The notes: a model not told the origin generated them from the letters alone. DNA of 64,000 nt from Tepidicella baoligensis (GCF_013432195.1 NZ_JACCDB010000007.1:80506-144505), one strand, 5' to 3'; counted from the stretch's first letter, positions 41,364 to 55,045 are shown. Translations and numbers: made by a program.

Positions 41364-41389
41364 ATACTACGTACGCCGTTACGTAGTAT
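41364..41389. promoter_or_regulatory. Perfect palindromic operator between PAS-LuxR gene and scoA
   Basis: Ten-base arms ATACTACGTA and TACGTAGTAT are exactly complementary and separated by six bases (CGCCGT). The centre is about 53 bases before the scoA start and about 40 bases before the regulator start, ideal for a dimeric LuxR-type regulator acting on both genes. Confidence 0.8.
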
Positions 41390-41429
41390 CGTATGGTTTT
41401 CCTTCACTTTTGGACAGGAGCGTGCGAGC

Positions 41430-42134
41430 ATGAACAAGGTGTATCCCAGCGCGGCCGAAGCCCTCAAGGGCGTGGTGGCCGACGGGCAACTCATCGCCGT
41501 GGGCGGCTTCGGCCTGTGCGGCATCCCCGAGGCGCTGATCGACGCACTGCGCGACAGCGGTGTCAAGAACCTGACGGTGATTTCCAACAACGCGGGCGTG
41601 GATGGCTTTGGCCTGGGCAAGTTGCTGGAGACGCGCCAGATCAAAAAGATGATTTCCAGCTACGTGGGCGAGAACAAGGAGTTCGAGCGCCAGTACCTGG
41701 CCGGCGAACTGGAGCTGGAGTTCACCCCGCAGGGCACGCTGGCCGAGAAGCTGCGCGCCGGGGGTGCGGGCATTCCGGCCTTCTTCACCAAGACCGGCGT
41801 GGGCACCATCGTCGCCGAGGGCAAGGAGCACCGCGAGTTCCACGGCGAGACCTACATCATGGAACAAGCGCTGTTCCCGGACGTGGCGCTGATCAAGGCG
41901 GATGTGGCCGATCTGTCCGGCAACCTGCGCTTTCGCCGCACGGCGCGCAACTTCAACCCGCCTGCAGCCACCGCGGGCAGGGTTTGCATCGTCGAGGTTG
42001 AGCGCGTGGTGCCCACCGGGGCCATCGATCCGGATGACGTGCACCTGCCTGGCATTTACGTGCACCGCATCGTGCACAACCCCACACCCGAGAAGCGCAT
42101 CGAAAAGCGCACCACCCGCGACCGCAAAGTTTGA
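41430..42134 (+). CDS. scoA: 3-oxoacid CoA-transferase subunit A
   Basis: A 234-aa alpha subunit of the class I CoA-transferases. [31 protein letters not shown], and [22 protein letters not shown] are typical of succinyl-CoA:3-ketoacid transferases rather than PcaI. With ScoB it moves CoA from succinyl-CoA to acetoacetate for ketone-body or PHB-derived acetoacetate use. AGGAG lies nine bases before ATG 41430. Subunit B follows after 12 bases. Confidence 0.92.
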   Translation: MNKVYPSAAEALKGVVADGQLIAVGGFGLCGIPEALIDALRDSGVKNLTVISNNAGVDGFGLGKLLETRQIKKMISSYVGENKEFERQYLAGELELEFTPQGTLAEKLRAGGAGIPAFFTKTGVGTIVAEGKEHREFHGETYIMEQALFPDVALIKADVADLSGNLRFRRTARNFNPPAATAGRVCIVEVERVVPTGAIDPDDVHLPGIYVHRIVHNPTPEKRIEKRTTRDRKV

Positions 42135-42146
42135 GGAGTACCGAAC

Positions 42147-42785
42147 ATGCCCTGGACCCAAGACCAAATGGCCGCGCGTGCGGCCCAAGAGCTGCAGGAC
42201 GGCTTTTATGTGAACCTCGGGATCGGCATCCCGACGCTGGTGGCCAACCACGTGCCCGACCACATCGAAGTCTGGCTGCAGAGCGAAAACGGCATGCTGG
42301 GCATTGGCCCCTTCCCCTATGAGGACGAGGTGGACCCCGACCTGATCAATGCCGGTAAACAGACGGTAACGACCATCAAGGGTTCGTCCATCTTCAGCTC
42401 CGACCAGTCTTTTGCCATGATCCGCGGCGGCAAGATCAACCTGTCCATCCTGGGCGCGATGCAGGTCACGCACAAGGGGGACCTGGCCAACTGGATGATC
42501 CCAGGCAAGATGGTCAAGGGCATGGGCGGGGCAATGGACCTGGTGGCCGGCGTCAAGCGCGTGATCGTGCTGATGGAGCACGTGGCGCGCAAGAAGGACG
42601 GCACCGAGGACCTGAAGATCCTGCCCGAGTGCACCCTGCCGCTGACCGGCAAGGGGGTGGTGGACCGCATCATCACCGATCTGGGCGTGATGGACGTCAC
42701 GCCCGAAGGGCTCAAGCTGGTCGAGCTGGCGCCGGGCGTGACGCGCGAGTTCATCCAGAGCAAGACCGGCGTGCCGTTGCTCTGA
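42147..42785 (+). CDS. scoB: 3-oxoacid CoA-transferase subunit B
   Basis: A 212-aa beta subunit carrying the catalytic Glu in [47 protein letters not shown] and the C-terminal [18 protein letters not shown] are family hallmarks. It directly follows scoA and ends before a strong hairpin, so scoAB is a two-gene operon. Confidence 0.93.
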   Translation: MPWTQDQMAARAAQELQDGFYVNLGIGIPTLVANHVPDHIEVWLQSENGMLGIGPFPYEDEVDPDLINAGKQTVTTIKGSSIFSSDQSFAMIRGGKINLSILGAMQVTHKGDLANWMIPGKMVKGMGGAMDLVAGVKRVIVLMEHVARKKDGTEDLKILPECTLPLTGKGVVDRIITDLGVMDVTPEGLKLVELAPGVTREFIQSKTGVPLL

Positions 42786-42792
42786 GGCGCTC

Positions 42793-42822
42793 ATCGGGAC
42801 CGGTCGGTCGGCAGGTCCCGAT
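42793..42822 (+). terminator. Stem-loop after scoB
   Basis: Perfect nine-base arms ATCGGGACC and GGTCCCGAT with a 12-base loop start eight bases after the scoB stop. No T run follows, so it may protect the 3' end or act with another factor. It also marks the left border of the accessory region. The remaining bases to 42954 hold no gene I recognise. Confidence 0.5.
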
Positions 42823-42954
42823 CCGAACAGCTCGATGTAATGCTGGTAGCTGTAGATGGTGCAGCGCGGCTGTTGTTCAGCGCTGGCGCATGGAAGGGCA
42901 GTCGTGTGTGGGATCGGTGGCCTTCACTCGAGCACGTCGAACACCTGATGCCCC

Positions 42955-46179
<3,225 letters not shown>

Positions 46180-46188
46180 GGCGATTCC

Positions 46189-47181
46189 TTACGGTTGGTT
46201 TTCTTTCAGCAACACAAAATGCTCCACCAGCTTCACCATCAGTTCCTTCTGATCAGGCTTGCTCTCGGCCACCAGCAACGCCAGCGCCACCAAGGTGTTG
46301 TCGTTGACCAGCCGCTCCACCGGCTGCGCCAGCAGGTGTTGGTTCAAGCGCAAATACCACAGAAACAGGAAGGCGCCGGTACGCTTGTTACCGTCGGCCA
46401 GGGGGTGATTTTTGATCACGAAATACAACAGATGCGCTGCCCGGCTGGCGACATTGGGGTAGAACAACTCGTCACCAAAACCCTGTTCGATGGTGGCAAT
46501 GGCAGACGCTAGCCCATCGCCGCGCAGTTGCCCGAACAGCTCGGTGGCTTCGCCCTTGGCGATCAACTCCGCCTTGAGCTGAGCAATAGCGCGAAGCGCA
46601 TCGTCCAGCTGTATCGCCTGCATGCCGCCTTGTTTGGCCGTCTGCCCTGTCAGGCTTTGCTCATCGTAGCCCTGTAGCAAACTCCAGCTGCGGGCGTATT
46701 TCGCGATTACCTGCAACACCGCCTCGCCCTGGGCGCTCACCAGTTGCTGGTTAGCCAGCGTGCGCGACAGCAGATCCAGCGCCTGCTCGAACTCGATGCC
46801 ACGCTCTTGCAGACGTTGCTGATTGAGGGTATAGCCTTCTACCAGATGCTGGCGCAGCACACGGGTGGCCCATTGGCGAAAGCGAGTGGCGCGGCTGGAA
46901 TTGACCCGGTAGCCGACCGAGATGATGGCGTCGAGGTTGTAGTGTTTTAGCTGACGCTTGACCTGTCGGGCGCCTTCCTGACGAACTACCGAGAAATCCT
47001 CGGTAGTTGCTGGCTCCTGCAATTCCTTGTCCGCATAGATATTTTTCAGATGAAGGCTGATGTTGTCGGTTGAGGTGTCGAACAGTTCCGCCATCTGCGC
47101 CTGCGTCAGCCAGACGGTCTCGCCCTCCAACCGTACCTGTACCGGCTGGTCGCCGGATTCGAAAATCACGAGGTTATTCAC
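46189..47181 (-). CDS. RhuM-family protein with Fic domain
   Basis: About 330 aa. The N-terminal RhuM region has VWLTQAQMAELFDTS, NISLHLKNIY and RQVKRQLKHYNLDAIISVGY. The C-terminal half is a Fic/Doc-type domain with the active-site loop HPLADGNKRTGAFLF. Fic domains transfer AMP or other groups to proteins; RhuM/Fic genes recur beside type I restriction genes, with unknown role. GTG 47181 has a strong ribosome site (GGGAGGG) and overlaps the stop of the preceding 41-codon mini-ORF (GTGA). It ends ten bases before hsdR. Confidence 0.88.
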   Translation of the reverse strand: MNNLVIFESGDQPVQVRLEGETVWLTQAQMAELFDTSTDNISLHLKNIYADKELQEPATTEDFSVVRQEGARQVKRQLKHYNLDAIISVGYRVNSSRATRFRQWATRVLRQHLVEGYTLNQQRLQERGIEFEQALDLLSRTLANQQLVSAQGEAVLQVIAKYARSWSLLQGYDEQSLTGQTAKQGGMQAIQLDDALRAIAQLKAELIAKGEATELFGQLRGDGLASAIATIEQGFGDELFYPNVASRAAHLLYFVIKNHPLADGNKRTGAFLFLWYLRLNQHLLAQPVERLVNDNTLVALALLVAESKPDQKELMVKLVEHFVLLKENQP

Positions 47182-47303
47182 GGATTCCCTCCCTGGAACA
47201 TGCGTGCATTGGATTGGACCCGCCCTACCAGCGCGAGCGTGTCCAATCTGGCACGCTCGCGCGCCCAGGTGAGCAGCTCGGGGTTGACGGGGATGGGGGG
47301 CAT
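47178..47303 (-). CDS. 41-codon mini-ORF, a duplicated 5' fragment of the XRE/ImmA gene
   Basis: The first 28 codons copy the start of the XRE/ImmA gene at 50713: both read P-V-N-P-E-L-L-T-W-A-R-E-R-A, then L-D-T-L-A-L. Over about 82 bases (47222-47303 against 50632-50713) roughly 72 match. The copy then leaves homology and stops after 41 codons. It has a ribosome site (GAGG, seven to eight bases before ATG 47303) and its TGA overlaps the RhuM GTG. So it may be translated and couple DUF262 to RhuM translation, or it may be mere debris of recombination. Confidence 0.6.
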   Translation of the reverse strand: MPPIPVNPELLTWARERARLDTLALVGRVQSNARMFQGGNP

Positions 47304-47307
47304 TCAC

Positions 47308-49074
47308 TCACCTCAGTGTCTCGAACCCACGCCGCACGATCTCGGCCATCAGCTTGCGGCGTGCAACCAGAAAATCGGAATACGGCATAAGCTCCCAGCC
47401 ATCAGGCAAGGCGTGCAACTCATGCATGCGCTGCCACTCGTCGGCACTGAGCCGACTTCTGATCTGCGGCACGTAATCGGCAGGAGGATCATCGCTGATG
47501 TCGATGTTGTCCGGCCATTCGAGTAGTGCATAGTTAGCCATCTGGTTGATGACTTTGATGTCCTGCTCGCCCTGCTTCTGCAGCCAGGCACGCGGGAAAA
47601 GATGGTGGCGCTCCAATGCCTTCTTCTTGGTCTTCAGTGCCGGGTCCAGAAGGTCGCTCACCTTCTTGTGCGAAAACAGAACCGGTGCATTCAGACGGTT
47701 TTGCGCGGCTACATAGGCAAACAATTCCGGATTGCGCGCCGAGGAACTGTTCAGTGCCGCTGGCAATGTCGTGGCCCAGAAATCGCCAGTGAGCTGGTTC
47801 GCCATCAGATCATCGAGGATGGCTATGAACTGCGTCGCCTCGCTCACACCGCGCAGGCGATTGAGGTCACCATCCATCACCGATTCCGGCGAACTCGTAT
47901 AGCGTCCTGTCAGGCTTGCGAAAAAGAACCACCGGCCGATCACCTTTTGCAATTGGTGTTCCGGCACCTTGCACTGGGTCCTGCCAATCAAATAAAACGC
48001 ATACGCATAAAGCAGTGCGTTTTTCGACGAGATCATCTCGCCACTGCGAAAGCCCGCTCCCACCAGTGCGCTCAGAAACTGGTGCCAGCTCGTCAGATCC
48101 AGCACCTTTGCCTGGGCCTGACGCAATATCTCAAATTGGGCATCTCGTCGATCCGGCGAGAATTCGCCCGTGTCCAGGTCTTTGCCCCGTAAGACCTGAT
48201 AGACGCTTTTCAGTCGGCCCCGGGAGAAGCCCAACGCGACGGAAACCCGTAGCATCTGGTCAGGATCGGGTTCAATGAAGTGGTTGAATGGCGACGCCGG
48301 GCCGCCGGGCGCCGGCGGCTGGCGCGAGCTGCGGCAGAACCGTTCCAGCTCAGCGCGGCCGGCATCCCAGAACACCGACAGCAGGGTCAGCAGGAAGTCG
48401 GCCTGATTGAGCTTCACGCCTTCGCTGTTGATGCGCACGAAGATGTCGGCCACCTGCTCCTCATCCACCGTCGCGGCGATTTCCAATGCCGTGAAGGGGT
48501 ACTTCTGCAGATCGAACAGCCGGTCGAGGTTGTGGCTGATCTGCTCTTCCTCCTCTTCGGTCAGCTCGATCTTGGCGCTCAGCGTCTTCAAGAAGCCCTT
48601 GACCATCTTGAAGCTGGAAGCGCCGGAGGCCCACAGCTCCGAGATGTTGGGAATCCACTCGGGGTCGCGGCGGATCGCGGCGTCCGCCACCTCAAAGGCG
48701 CCGGTGCGCGGACAGAAGGCGATCTCGATCCTGCGCTCGCGGTAGTCCTCGTCCAGCACCCGCTTGCCGCGGAACACCGCGTACAGCGAAGTCAGCCGCT
48801 GCTGACCGTCCACGATCAGCCGCAACGGCGCACTGTGCACCTTGTCACCCACGCCGATCTGCTTGACGCCGTTGATCTGTGCGTTTTCCCAAAACAGGAA
48901 ATAACCGACCGGAAAACCCCGATACATCGAATCGAACAGGTCACGCACCTTGGCGTTGGACCAGACGAAGGGGCGCTGGATGTCCGGCAGGCCGATGTCA
49001 CCGATGTCGAGGTAATGCAGCAGGTCGGACAAGTTGTAGTCGACACGCTTGAAACAGGTTTTCATATCGCTCAT
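47308..49074 (-). CDS. DUF262/DUF1524-type (GmrSD-like) nuclease protein
   Basis: About 588 aa. The N-terminal DUF262 domain carries the ParB-like motif LIVDGQQRLTSLYAVF, with LPDIQRPFVWSNAKVRDLFDS before it and IFVRINSEGVKLNQADF later. The C-terminal region contains an HNH-type signature, KKALERHHLFPRAWLQ. This arrangement resembles the fused GmrSD/BrxU-type enzymes that cut modified phage DNA with NTP hydrolysis. ATG 49074 overlaps the upstream DUF4411 stop as ATGA. It would complement the type I system, which attacks unmodified DNA. Confidence 0.87.
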   Translation of the reverse strand: MSDMKTCFKRVDYNLSDLLHYLDIGDIGLPDIQRPFVWSNAKVRDLFDSMYRGFPVGYFLFWENAQINGVKQIGVGDKVHSAPLRLIVDGQQRLTSLYAVFRGKRVLDEDYRERRIEIAFCPRTGAFEVADAAIRRDPEWIPNISELWASGASSFKMVKGFLKTLSAKIELTEEEEEQISHNLDRLFDLQKYPFTALEIAATVDEEQVADIFVRINSEGVKLNQADFLLTLLSVFWDAGRAELERFCRSSRQPPAPGGPASPFNHFIEPDPDQMLRVSVALGFSRGRLKSVYQVLRGKDLDTGEFSPDRRDAQFEILRQAQAKVLDLTSWHQFLSALVGAGFRSGEMISSKNALLYAYAFYLIGRTQCKVPEHQLQKVIGRWFFFASLTGRYTSSPESVMDGDLNRLRGVSEATQFIAILDDLMANQLTGDFWATTLPAALNSSSARNPELFAYVAAQNRLNAPVLFSHKKVSDLLDPALKTKKKALERHHLFPRAWLQKQGEQDIKVINQMANYALLEWPDNIDISDDPPADYVPQIRSRLSADEWQRMHELHALPDGWELMPYSDFLVARRKLMAEIVRRGFETLR

Positions 49075-49565
49075 GGTTTTTTTCCTAAAACAAACCGCGC
49101 GCGCTCCCGGCGCAGTATTTCGTAAGGGGTCATGAAGCGCAGATTCAGGCCGATGCAAGCATTCGGAATCTTGATGCGCTTGACCGAGTTGGCGGGCACT
49201 TCGTGGGCGACCACCACGTGGCCGTTTGCCAGGGCGTGAGCGATCAGGTAGTCGTCGGCCACCTGCAGGAAAGTGTTGATGGCTGCCGGTTCATACTGCT
49301 GTTGCGTGGCCCAGGTGCTCACCGCACCGAACTGCGCGGCCACCGCCGCACCGGTCTTCACGAACAGGCCGTTGCCGTGGTCACGCATCCAGTCGGTCAG
49401 CTCGTCCCCGCCTGCGGCGATTTCATCGGCCACTTTGTCGATGCTGAACACACGACCTGCGGCGTTGTTGTCGAGCAGCCATTGCCAGAAGGCCGGGCAG
49501 AAATCCAGCCCGTAGTGCAGGTTCTTGGCCTGGATGAACACGTTGGCATCGAGCAGGTAGGTCAC
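49071..49565 (-). CDS. DUF4411 PIN-like protein (probable toxin)
   Basis: A 164-aa protein. The N-terminal YLLDANVFIQAKN has the PIN-type first Asp. Further acidic residues in SIDKVADEIAAGGDEL and VADDYLIAHALANGHVVV, and the C-terminal RIKIPNACIGLNLRFMTPYEIL, fit the DUF4411 family, usually found with an XRE/ImmA partner. PIN proteins are metal-dependent RNases. It overlaps the upstream XRE/ImmA gene by four bases (ATGA), the usual toxin-antitoxin arrangement. Confidence 0.87.
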   Translation of the reverse strand: MTYLLDANVFIQAKNLHYGLDFCPAFWQWLLDNNAAGRVFSIDKVADEIAAGGDELTDWMRDHGNGLFVKTGAAVAAQFGAVSTWATQQQYEPAAINTFLQVADDYLIAHALANGHVVVAHEVPANSVKRIKIPNACIGLNLRFMTPYEILRRERARFVLGKKP

Positions 49566-50713
49566 AGCATCACCCCCAGCTCGCGCGCTGCTTCATAAAG
49601 GGTGGCGGTCTTGCGCACGCCCAGCATGCGGAAGGCATCCTGAAACAGGGTCTGGCCCTCCAGCGTGCTCGCCAGCACGGCGCGGGCAAAGCGCTTGCCG
49701 GTGCGCGCGCCCAAGGTGTGGTAGAAGTCGCCGCCACCGCTGCCTTCCCGATCCAGCCTGCGGATGCGTGCCAGCTCTTCGCGGTAGTGCCGCCACAAGG
49801 TAGGTTCGTCGATGAAACCCGCATCGAACAGGCGGCGCAGGGCGACCAGCGTGCTGACCTTGAAACTACGAGCCAGCCGCTGGATTTCATCCGCGACAGA
49901 CATACCGCCCTGATAGTCCTGTCGCAGCAGGGCCAGCGGCATCAGAAACTCCGCCGCCACGGCGTTGCACCAGCGTTCGATGCCCGCTTCGGCCAGCCGC
50001 CCCGCCTCGGGGTCGGAAATACCGCTCTCGCCCAGCCACAGGTGCGCCAGCTCATGGGCCAGGGTGAACATCTGCGCCGCCTTGCTGTCGGCGCCGTTGA
50101 TGAATACCAGCGGTGCCAGATCGTCCGCGAGCGCAAAACCGCGAAACTCCTCCACATCCAGCTTGCGGTGGCTGTTGCTGCCGACCACACCGCTGGCCAT
50201 CACCAGCACGCCCGCATCCTCGGCCTTGCCGATCAGCTGGTGCAGGGCAGCGGTCCAGGTGGGGCTTTGCTGCTGCTCGGCCATGTTGTGCGCCAGAGTT
50301 TGCCGCATCGCTTCGGCGACCTCCTGAGGCGAGTCCTGGACACTCGCGGTACCGATGAAATCCAAAGTAGGCAACGCGTGCACGCGAGCGTAGTCGCGAA
50401 ACCAGTCCTGCCGTTGCTGGCACAGGTAGAGGGTGTCGAGCAGACTGGAGCTGGGGCGGCTGAGGTTGCGATCCGCCAGGGTGCGGAAATCGGGAATCGG
50501 CAGCGGTTCATCTGGCGGCGCAGGCAGGAAGAGGTAGCCCACCGCCACATGCACCGCACGGGCGAAATCTTCCAGTTGGCGGAGGGTGGGTTGCCGTTCT
50601 CCGGCCTCCCACTCGCCGAGTTTGGGAAAGCGCCCCGCCAGCGCGAGCGTATCCAGCCCGGCGCGCTCGCGCGCCCAGGTCAGCAGCTCGGGGTTGACGG
50701 GGATGCGGGTCAT
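49562..50713 (-). CDS. XRE helix-turn-helix / ImmA-IrrE metallopeptidase (probable antitoxin)
   Basis: A 383-aa two-domain protein. Residues about 5-65 form an XRE-like helix-turn-helix (LTWARERAGLDTLALAGRF, WEAGERQPTLRQLEDFARA). The C-terminal ImmA/IrrE domain has the zinc motif MFTLAHELAHLWLGESG. Such proteins often pair with DUF4411 and may sense stress and relieve repression by proteolysis. It overlaps both neighbours by four bases. Its first 28 codons are duplicated at 47303. Confidence 0.9.
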   Translation of the reverse strand: MTRIPVNPELLTWARERAGLDTLALAGRFPKLGEWEAGERQPTLRQLEDFARAVHVAVGYLFLPAPPDEPLPIPDFRTLADRNLSRPSSSLLDTLYLCQQRQDWFRDYARVHALPTLDFIGTASVQDSPQEVAEAMRQTLAHNMAEQQQSPTWTAALHQLIGKAEDAGVLVMASGVVGSNSHRKLDVEEFRGFALADDLAPLVFINGADSKAAQMFTLAHELAHLWLGESGISDPEAGRLAEAGIERWCNAVAAEFLMPLALLRQDYQGGMSVADEIQRLARSFKVSTLVALRRLFDAGFIDEPTLWRHYREELARIRRLDREGSGGGDFYHTLGARTGKRFARAVLASTLEGQTLFQDAFRMLGVRKTATLYEAARELGVML

Positions 50714-51642
50714 GAACTCCTCTCATGCAGGTCATCCAAGTGCAGGTCATCTAAGGTCATCAGGGTGAATCGCGGCCGCCCCTGGCCTACCTGTATGACG
50801 TTGAGTTTGACGGTAACCGGCTTATGCAGCCATTCCCGGTTGAGTACGTCTGGATCATCAATCGCCAGATCAATCTTGCCCCGGATCAGCTCCGCCTGAT
50901 CTGCAAGCCGAAACTCGAAGGTCCTGGCCGCAGGCAGAACGCCCTGAAATTCGCCGCGATAGGTTTCTTGCGTCTCCTGAATGTTCTCGTCCTTAAGTCG
51001 TTCGCATGATGCCTTGATCTGCTCAAAGTCGGCGTAGCGGAAGAACCGGTCACCAAACTCAAGTCCGCACCATGCCTGCTGTTGCACTAGCAACTCGAGG
51101 AAGTCACGTACCTTCTTGACAGCACGCGGGTGCACCTCTTCGACCACTTCCGCCACCTCGTCGTCACTGCCTTCGGCCGTTAGCCTGAACAGCGCTTCGA
51201 TCTTGGCCATCGCCTGTTGTGCCTTTTCCACTTCGGGGAAGAGTGAGGGCTCCGCTGCGGGCAGCTCAAATTCAAAGCCGAACGAACCGATGGCGGTACC
51301 CGTGATCAGCAACTGGTTTTTGTCCCGGTTCGGTATCGGGCCCATGTAGCGCAGCCCCTCGCTCAACCCCGCTGCGATGGCGGCGAAGGCATCGGAAAAG
51401 GCACCAGCGGCCTTGCCGCCAAAATCGGCAGCGATGCCATGGCTGCCAAACACCGGCTTGCCGCGAAAGGTCAGCCGTGCTTTCGGCGCGACCTGCTGGG
51501 GCAAACCTGCCAAAGCGGCCTTGACCGAAACCAAGCGCGTTTCCAAGCTCATGCGATCAATGACACGATCCTCGGACATGCCTGCCAGCAACCGTTCGAT
51601 TTCGTGAGCTTCGGAGGCAAGAGAAAGGTATTTGTCATGCAT
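50710..51642 (-). CDS. Unrecognised 310-aa protein in the restriction operon
   Basis: I do not recognise a family. An N-terminal helical segment (SLASEAHEIERLLAGM) precedes a beta-rich region with TFRGKPVFGSHGIAADFGGKAAGAF (G-rich part) and LLITGTAIGSFGFEFELPA. An acidic helical middle follows (SDDEVAEVVEEVHPRAVKKV), and a second beta-rich portion ends in a strand-like VTVKLNVIQVGQGRPRFTLM. No signal peptide or membrane segment is seen. It overlaps DUF6932 by eight bases and the XRE gene by four, so it is probably made in fixed ratio with both. Possibly a partner of DUF6932. Confidence 0.8.
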   Translation of the reverse strand: MHDKYLSLASEAHEIERLLAGMSEDRVIDRMSLETRLVSVKAALAGLPQQVAPKARLTFRGKPVFGSHGIAADFGGKAAGAFSDAFAAIAAGLSEGLRYMGPIPNRDKNQLLITGTAIGSFGFEFELPAAEPSLFPEVEKAQQAMAKIEALFRLTAEGSDDEVAEVVEEVHPRAVKKVRDFLELLVQQQAWCGLEFGDRFFRYADFEQIKASCERLKDENIQETQETYRGEFQGVLPAARTFEFRLADQAELIRGKIDLAIDDPDVLNREWLHKPVTVKLNVIQVGQGRPRFTLMTLDDLHLDDLHERSS

Positions 51643-52222
51643 GGGACGCTCCTCCGGACAGGGTCAAGACGGCTCGGGCATCGTCATCTTGTGATGGATC
51701 GAGATCCACCTGAACAAATCCCTTCCACAATCCTTCCCGCCGATGAGACCACATGCTGTACCAATAAGAAATTTCTTGAACGAACGCGGCATTGAGTGGG
51801 TCGCCAAGCATCATGAAATAGGCATCAATGTTGTAGCTGGTCTTGATACGTGGATGGTTGAACTTGTCGGCATGCTTCTGGAGTAGCGCGCGTTGGTCAA
51901 GGCCGGAAGGCAGTTCATAGAACGTCACGACGTCCATATCGCGCGGCGGCCGCCCTTCGAGTGCTTCGACCTGCTCGAGGAAGCTGCCGTCCAGCCACTG
52001 AAAGCCGGACGTGATGCCGGCCACATGCAGATCGGCGCGAAACCGCAGCAGGCCGTCGAGTATGGCCATGCGTTCCGGCGACGTGGCAAAGCGATCAAAC
52101 AGCACGGCCAGATCAACCACGTAGGGCGAACGATCCGGGGTGCTCCCAGGCATATTGGGCCGAATCGGCGGCAACACCCCTGCGCTGTTCCAGGCCGGGA
52201 TACCGGCGGTGTTCGACATCAT
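51635..52222 (-). CDS. DUF6932-type nucleotidyltransferase-like protein
   Basis: A 195-aa protein. GVLPPIRPNMPGS, SPYVVDLAVLFDRFATS and FQWLDGSFLEQVE followed by PPRDMDVVTFYELPSG resemble the family named DUF6932. The G-S-F...D-M-D spacing matches the nucleotidyltransferase pattern (GS then D-x-D) of MNT-like antitoxins. If active it could transfer a nucleotide to a partner; if not, it may bind one. The start ATG 52222 overlaps the hsdS stop (ATGA) with AGAGG upstream; ATG 52219 is an alternative. It overlaps the 310-aa gene downstream. Confidence 0.75.
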   Translation of the reverse strand: MMSNTAGIPAWNSAGVLPPIRPNMPGSTPDRSPYVVDLAVLFDRFATSPERMAILDGLLRFRADLHVAGITSGFQWLDGSFLEQVEALEGRPPRDMDVVTFYELPSGLDQRALLQKHADKFNHPRIKTSYNIDAYFMMLGDPLNAAFVQEISYWYSMWSHRREGLWKGFVQVDLDPSQDDDARAVLTLSGGASHA

Positions 52223-53470
52223 GACAGCCTCTCTAGTTGACTTACCGCTTGGGCCTCTGCGCGCTCCATGTACTTCTCCGCTTCCGCGATGCGCAGCTCG
52301 CCGGAGATCAGTTTGGGTAGCAGGGTGTCGCGGAGTTGGGCGAGGTTTCGGGATTCGAGTTCGTTTTGAATTGTCTGCTCGACAAGGGGCGCCATCACTA
52401 TGCCCATTCTTCCCACGACATCATCTGGGGGACAAATTGTCATCGCGGCCTTCAGGTGGCCGCGCTGGATGTGTCCCATGGTCGTGGCCTTTGATGCGGC
52501 GATGGCTTGAAATTCTTCGAGGTGGTGATGTACCCAATGGCTAACAAACCACATGGGGTAGTGCTCGGAAGTGACCTTGAACAGGTGCTGGTTGAGCGCT
52601 CCTTCTCCTTCGGTCCAGAACTTTGCCAGCAGGCTACCGGACCAGGAAAACAGGAAATCGCCATCCTTGATTATGTATTTGGCCGGCACCTCACGCGACG
52701 CGCGATCACTCTTGGCGCTGACGCCATTGCGAAGTTCGGCGATCTTGATCACTGGGAGGCTGTCGTCAGGATCGGTCGCCGGGAATTTTTGCAGGGCAAG
52801 GCCATTGAGAAAGTCTGCGATCTCATCGAGCGGCCGTTCACTCCACCCCTCCGGCTTGCCCTCGTCGTCGAGGCGGTCGGGGAAGAGCTGCCAGAGGTCG
52901 GCGGGGAGGTAGGGTTCTTGGCCTTCCATCTTGGCGCGGACGGGGCCGAAGTCGACGAACCAGTCCTTGAACAGGGCGCGGGCCATGGCCTCCAGGGTCT
53001 GGTTGCGGCGGCGGTTGAGTTCGATCTTGTCGTCCAGCGTGCCGAGGATGTGGGCAATGGCGCGTTGTTCGGGCAGGCAGGGATGCAACAGCTCGATTCG
53101 ATTGAGATTGCCTTGCGTCAACTTTGGCATCACAGCGCCGGTCAGATACCCGCTTATGTCCGTGTTCTGTAGCGCGTACATGAGGAATCGTGTGTCAGCC
53201 TTATCGTTCCCCGTAACGACATGGGCGTGGTTGTTGACCCAGAATTTCCCTTTTGCCATGAAAGCAATGGGTGTCTGTCTCGTTCGGAGATTTTCTCCAT
53301 CCTCTGCAATCAGCAGGTATTCGCCGTCGAACAAATAGCCATCAACATGGTCGACGACGCCCGATGCGCCGTAGTACGGATATGGGCCGGTACGACGATC
53401 CGACTCCTTAACGGGCTTCCGCCTGCCATCGAAGTTGGTCGTCAGCTCACCGAGATCGCTGATTGTCCAC

Positions 53471-53481
<11 letters not shown>
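52219..53481 (-). CDS. hsdS: Type I restriction specificity subunit S
   Basis: A 420-aa protein with two target-recognition domains (about 1-145 and 200-355), each ended by a long conserved helix: [21 protein letters not shown] near 145 and [29 protein letters not shown] near 375 (key part [12 protein letters not shown]). The two domains define the two halves of the DNA target; the target cannot be read by eye. ATG 53481 is chosen with GAGGGGG before it, overlapping hsdM by 11 bases; TTG 53487 is also in frame. Confidence 0.93.

Positions 53482-55045
<1,564 letters not shown>

Noticed and set aside
42786..42954. Possible gene fragment between scoB and hsdR
   Set aside because: Short open stretches on the minus strand look faintly protein-like, but no start, ribosome site or family pattern supports a gene.
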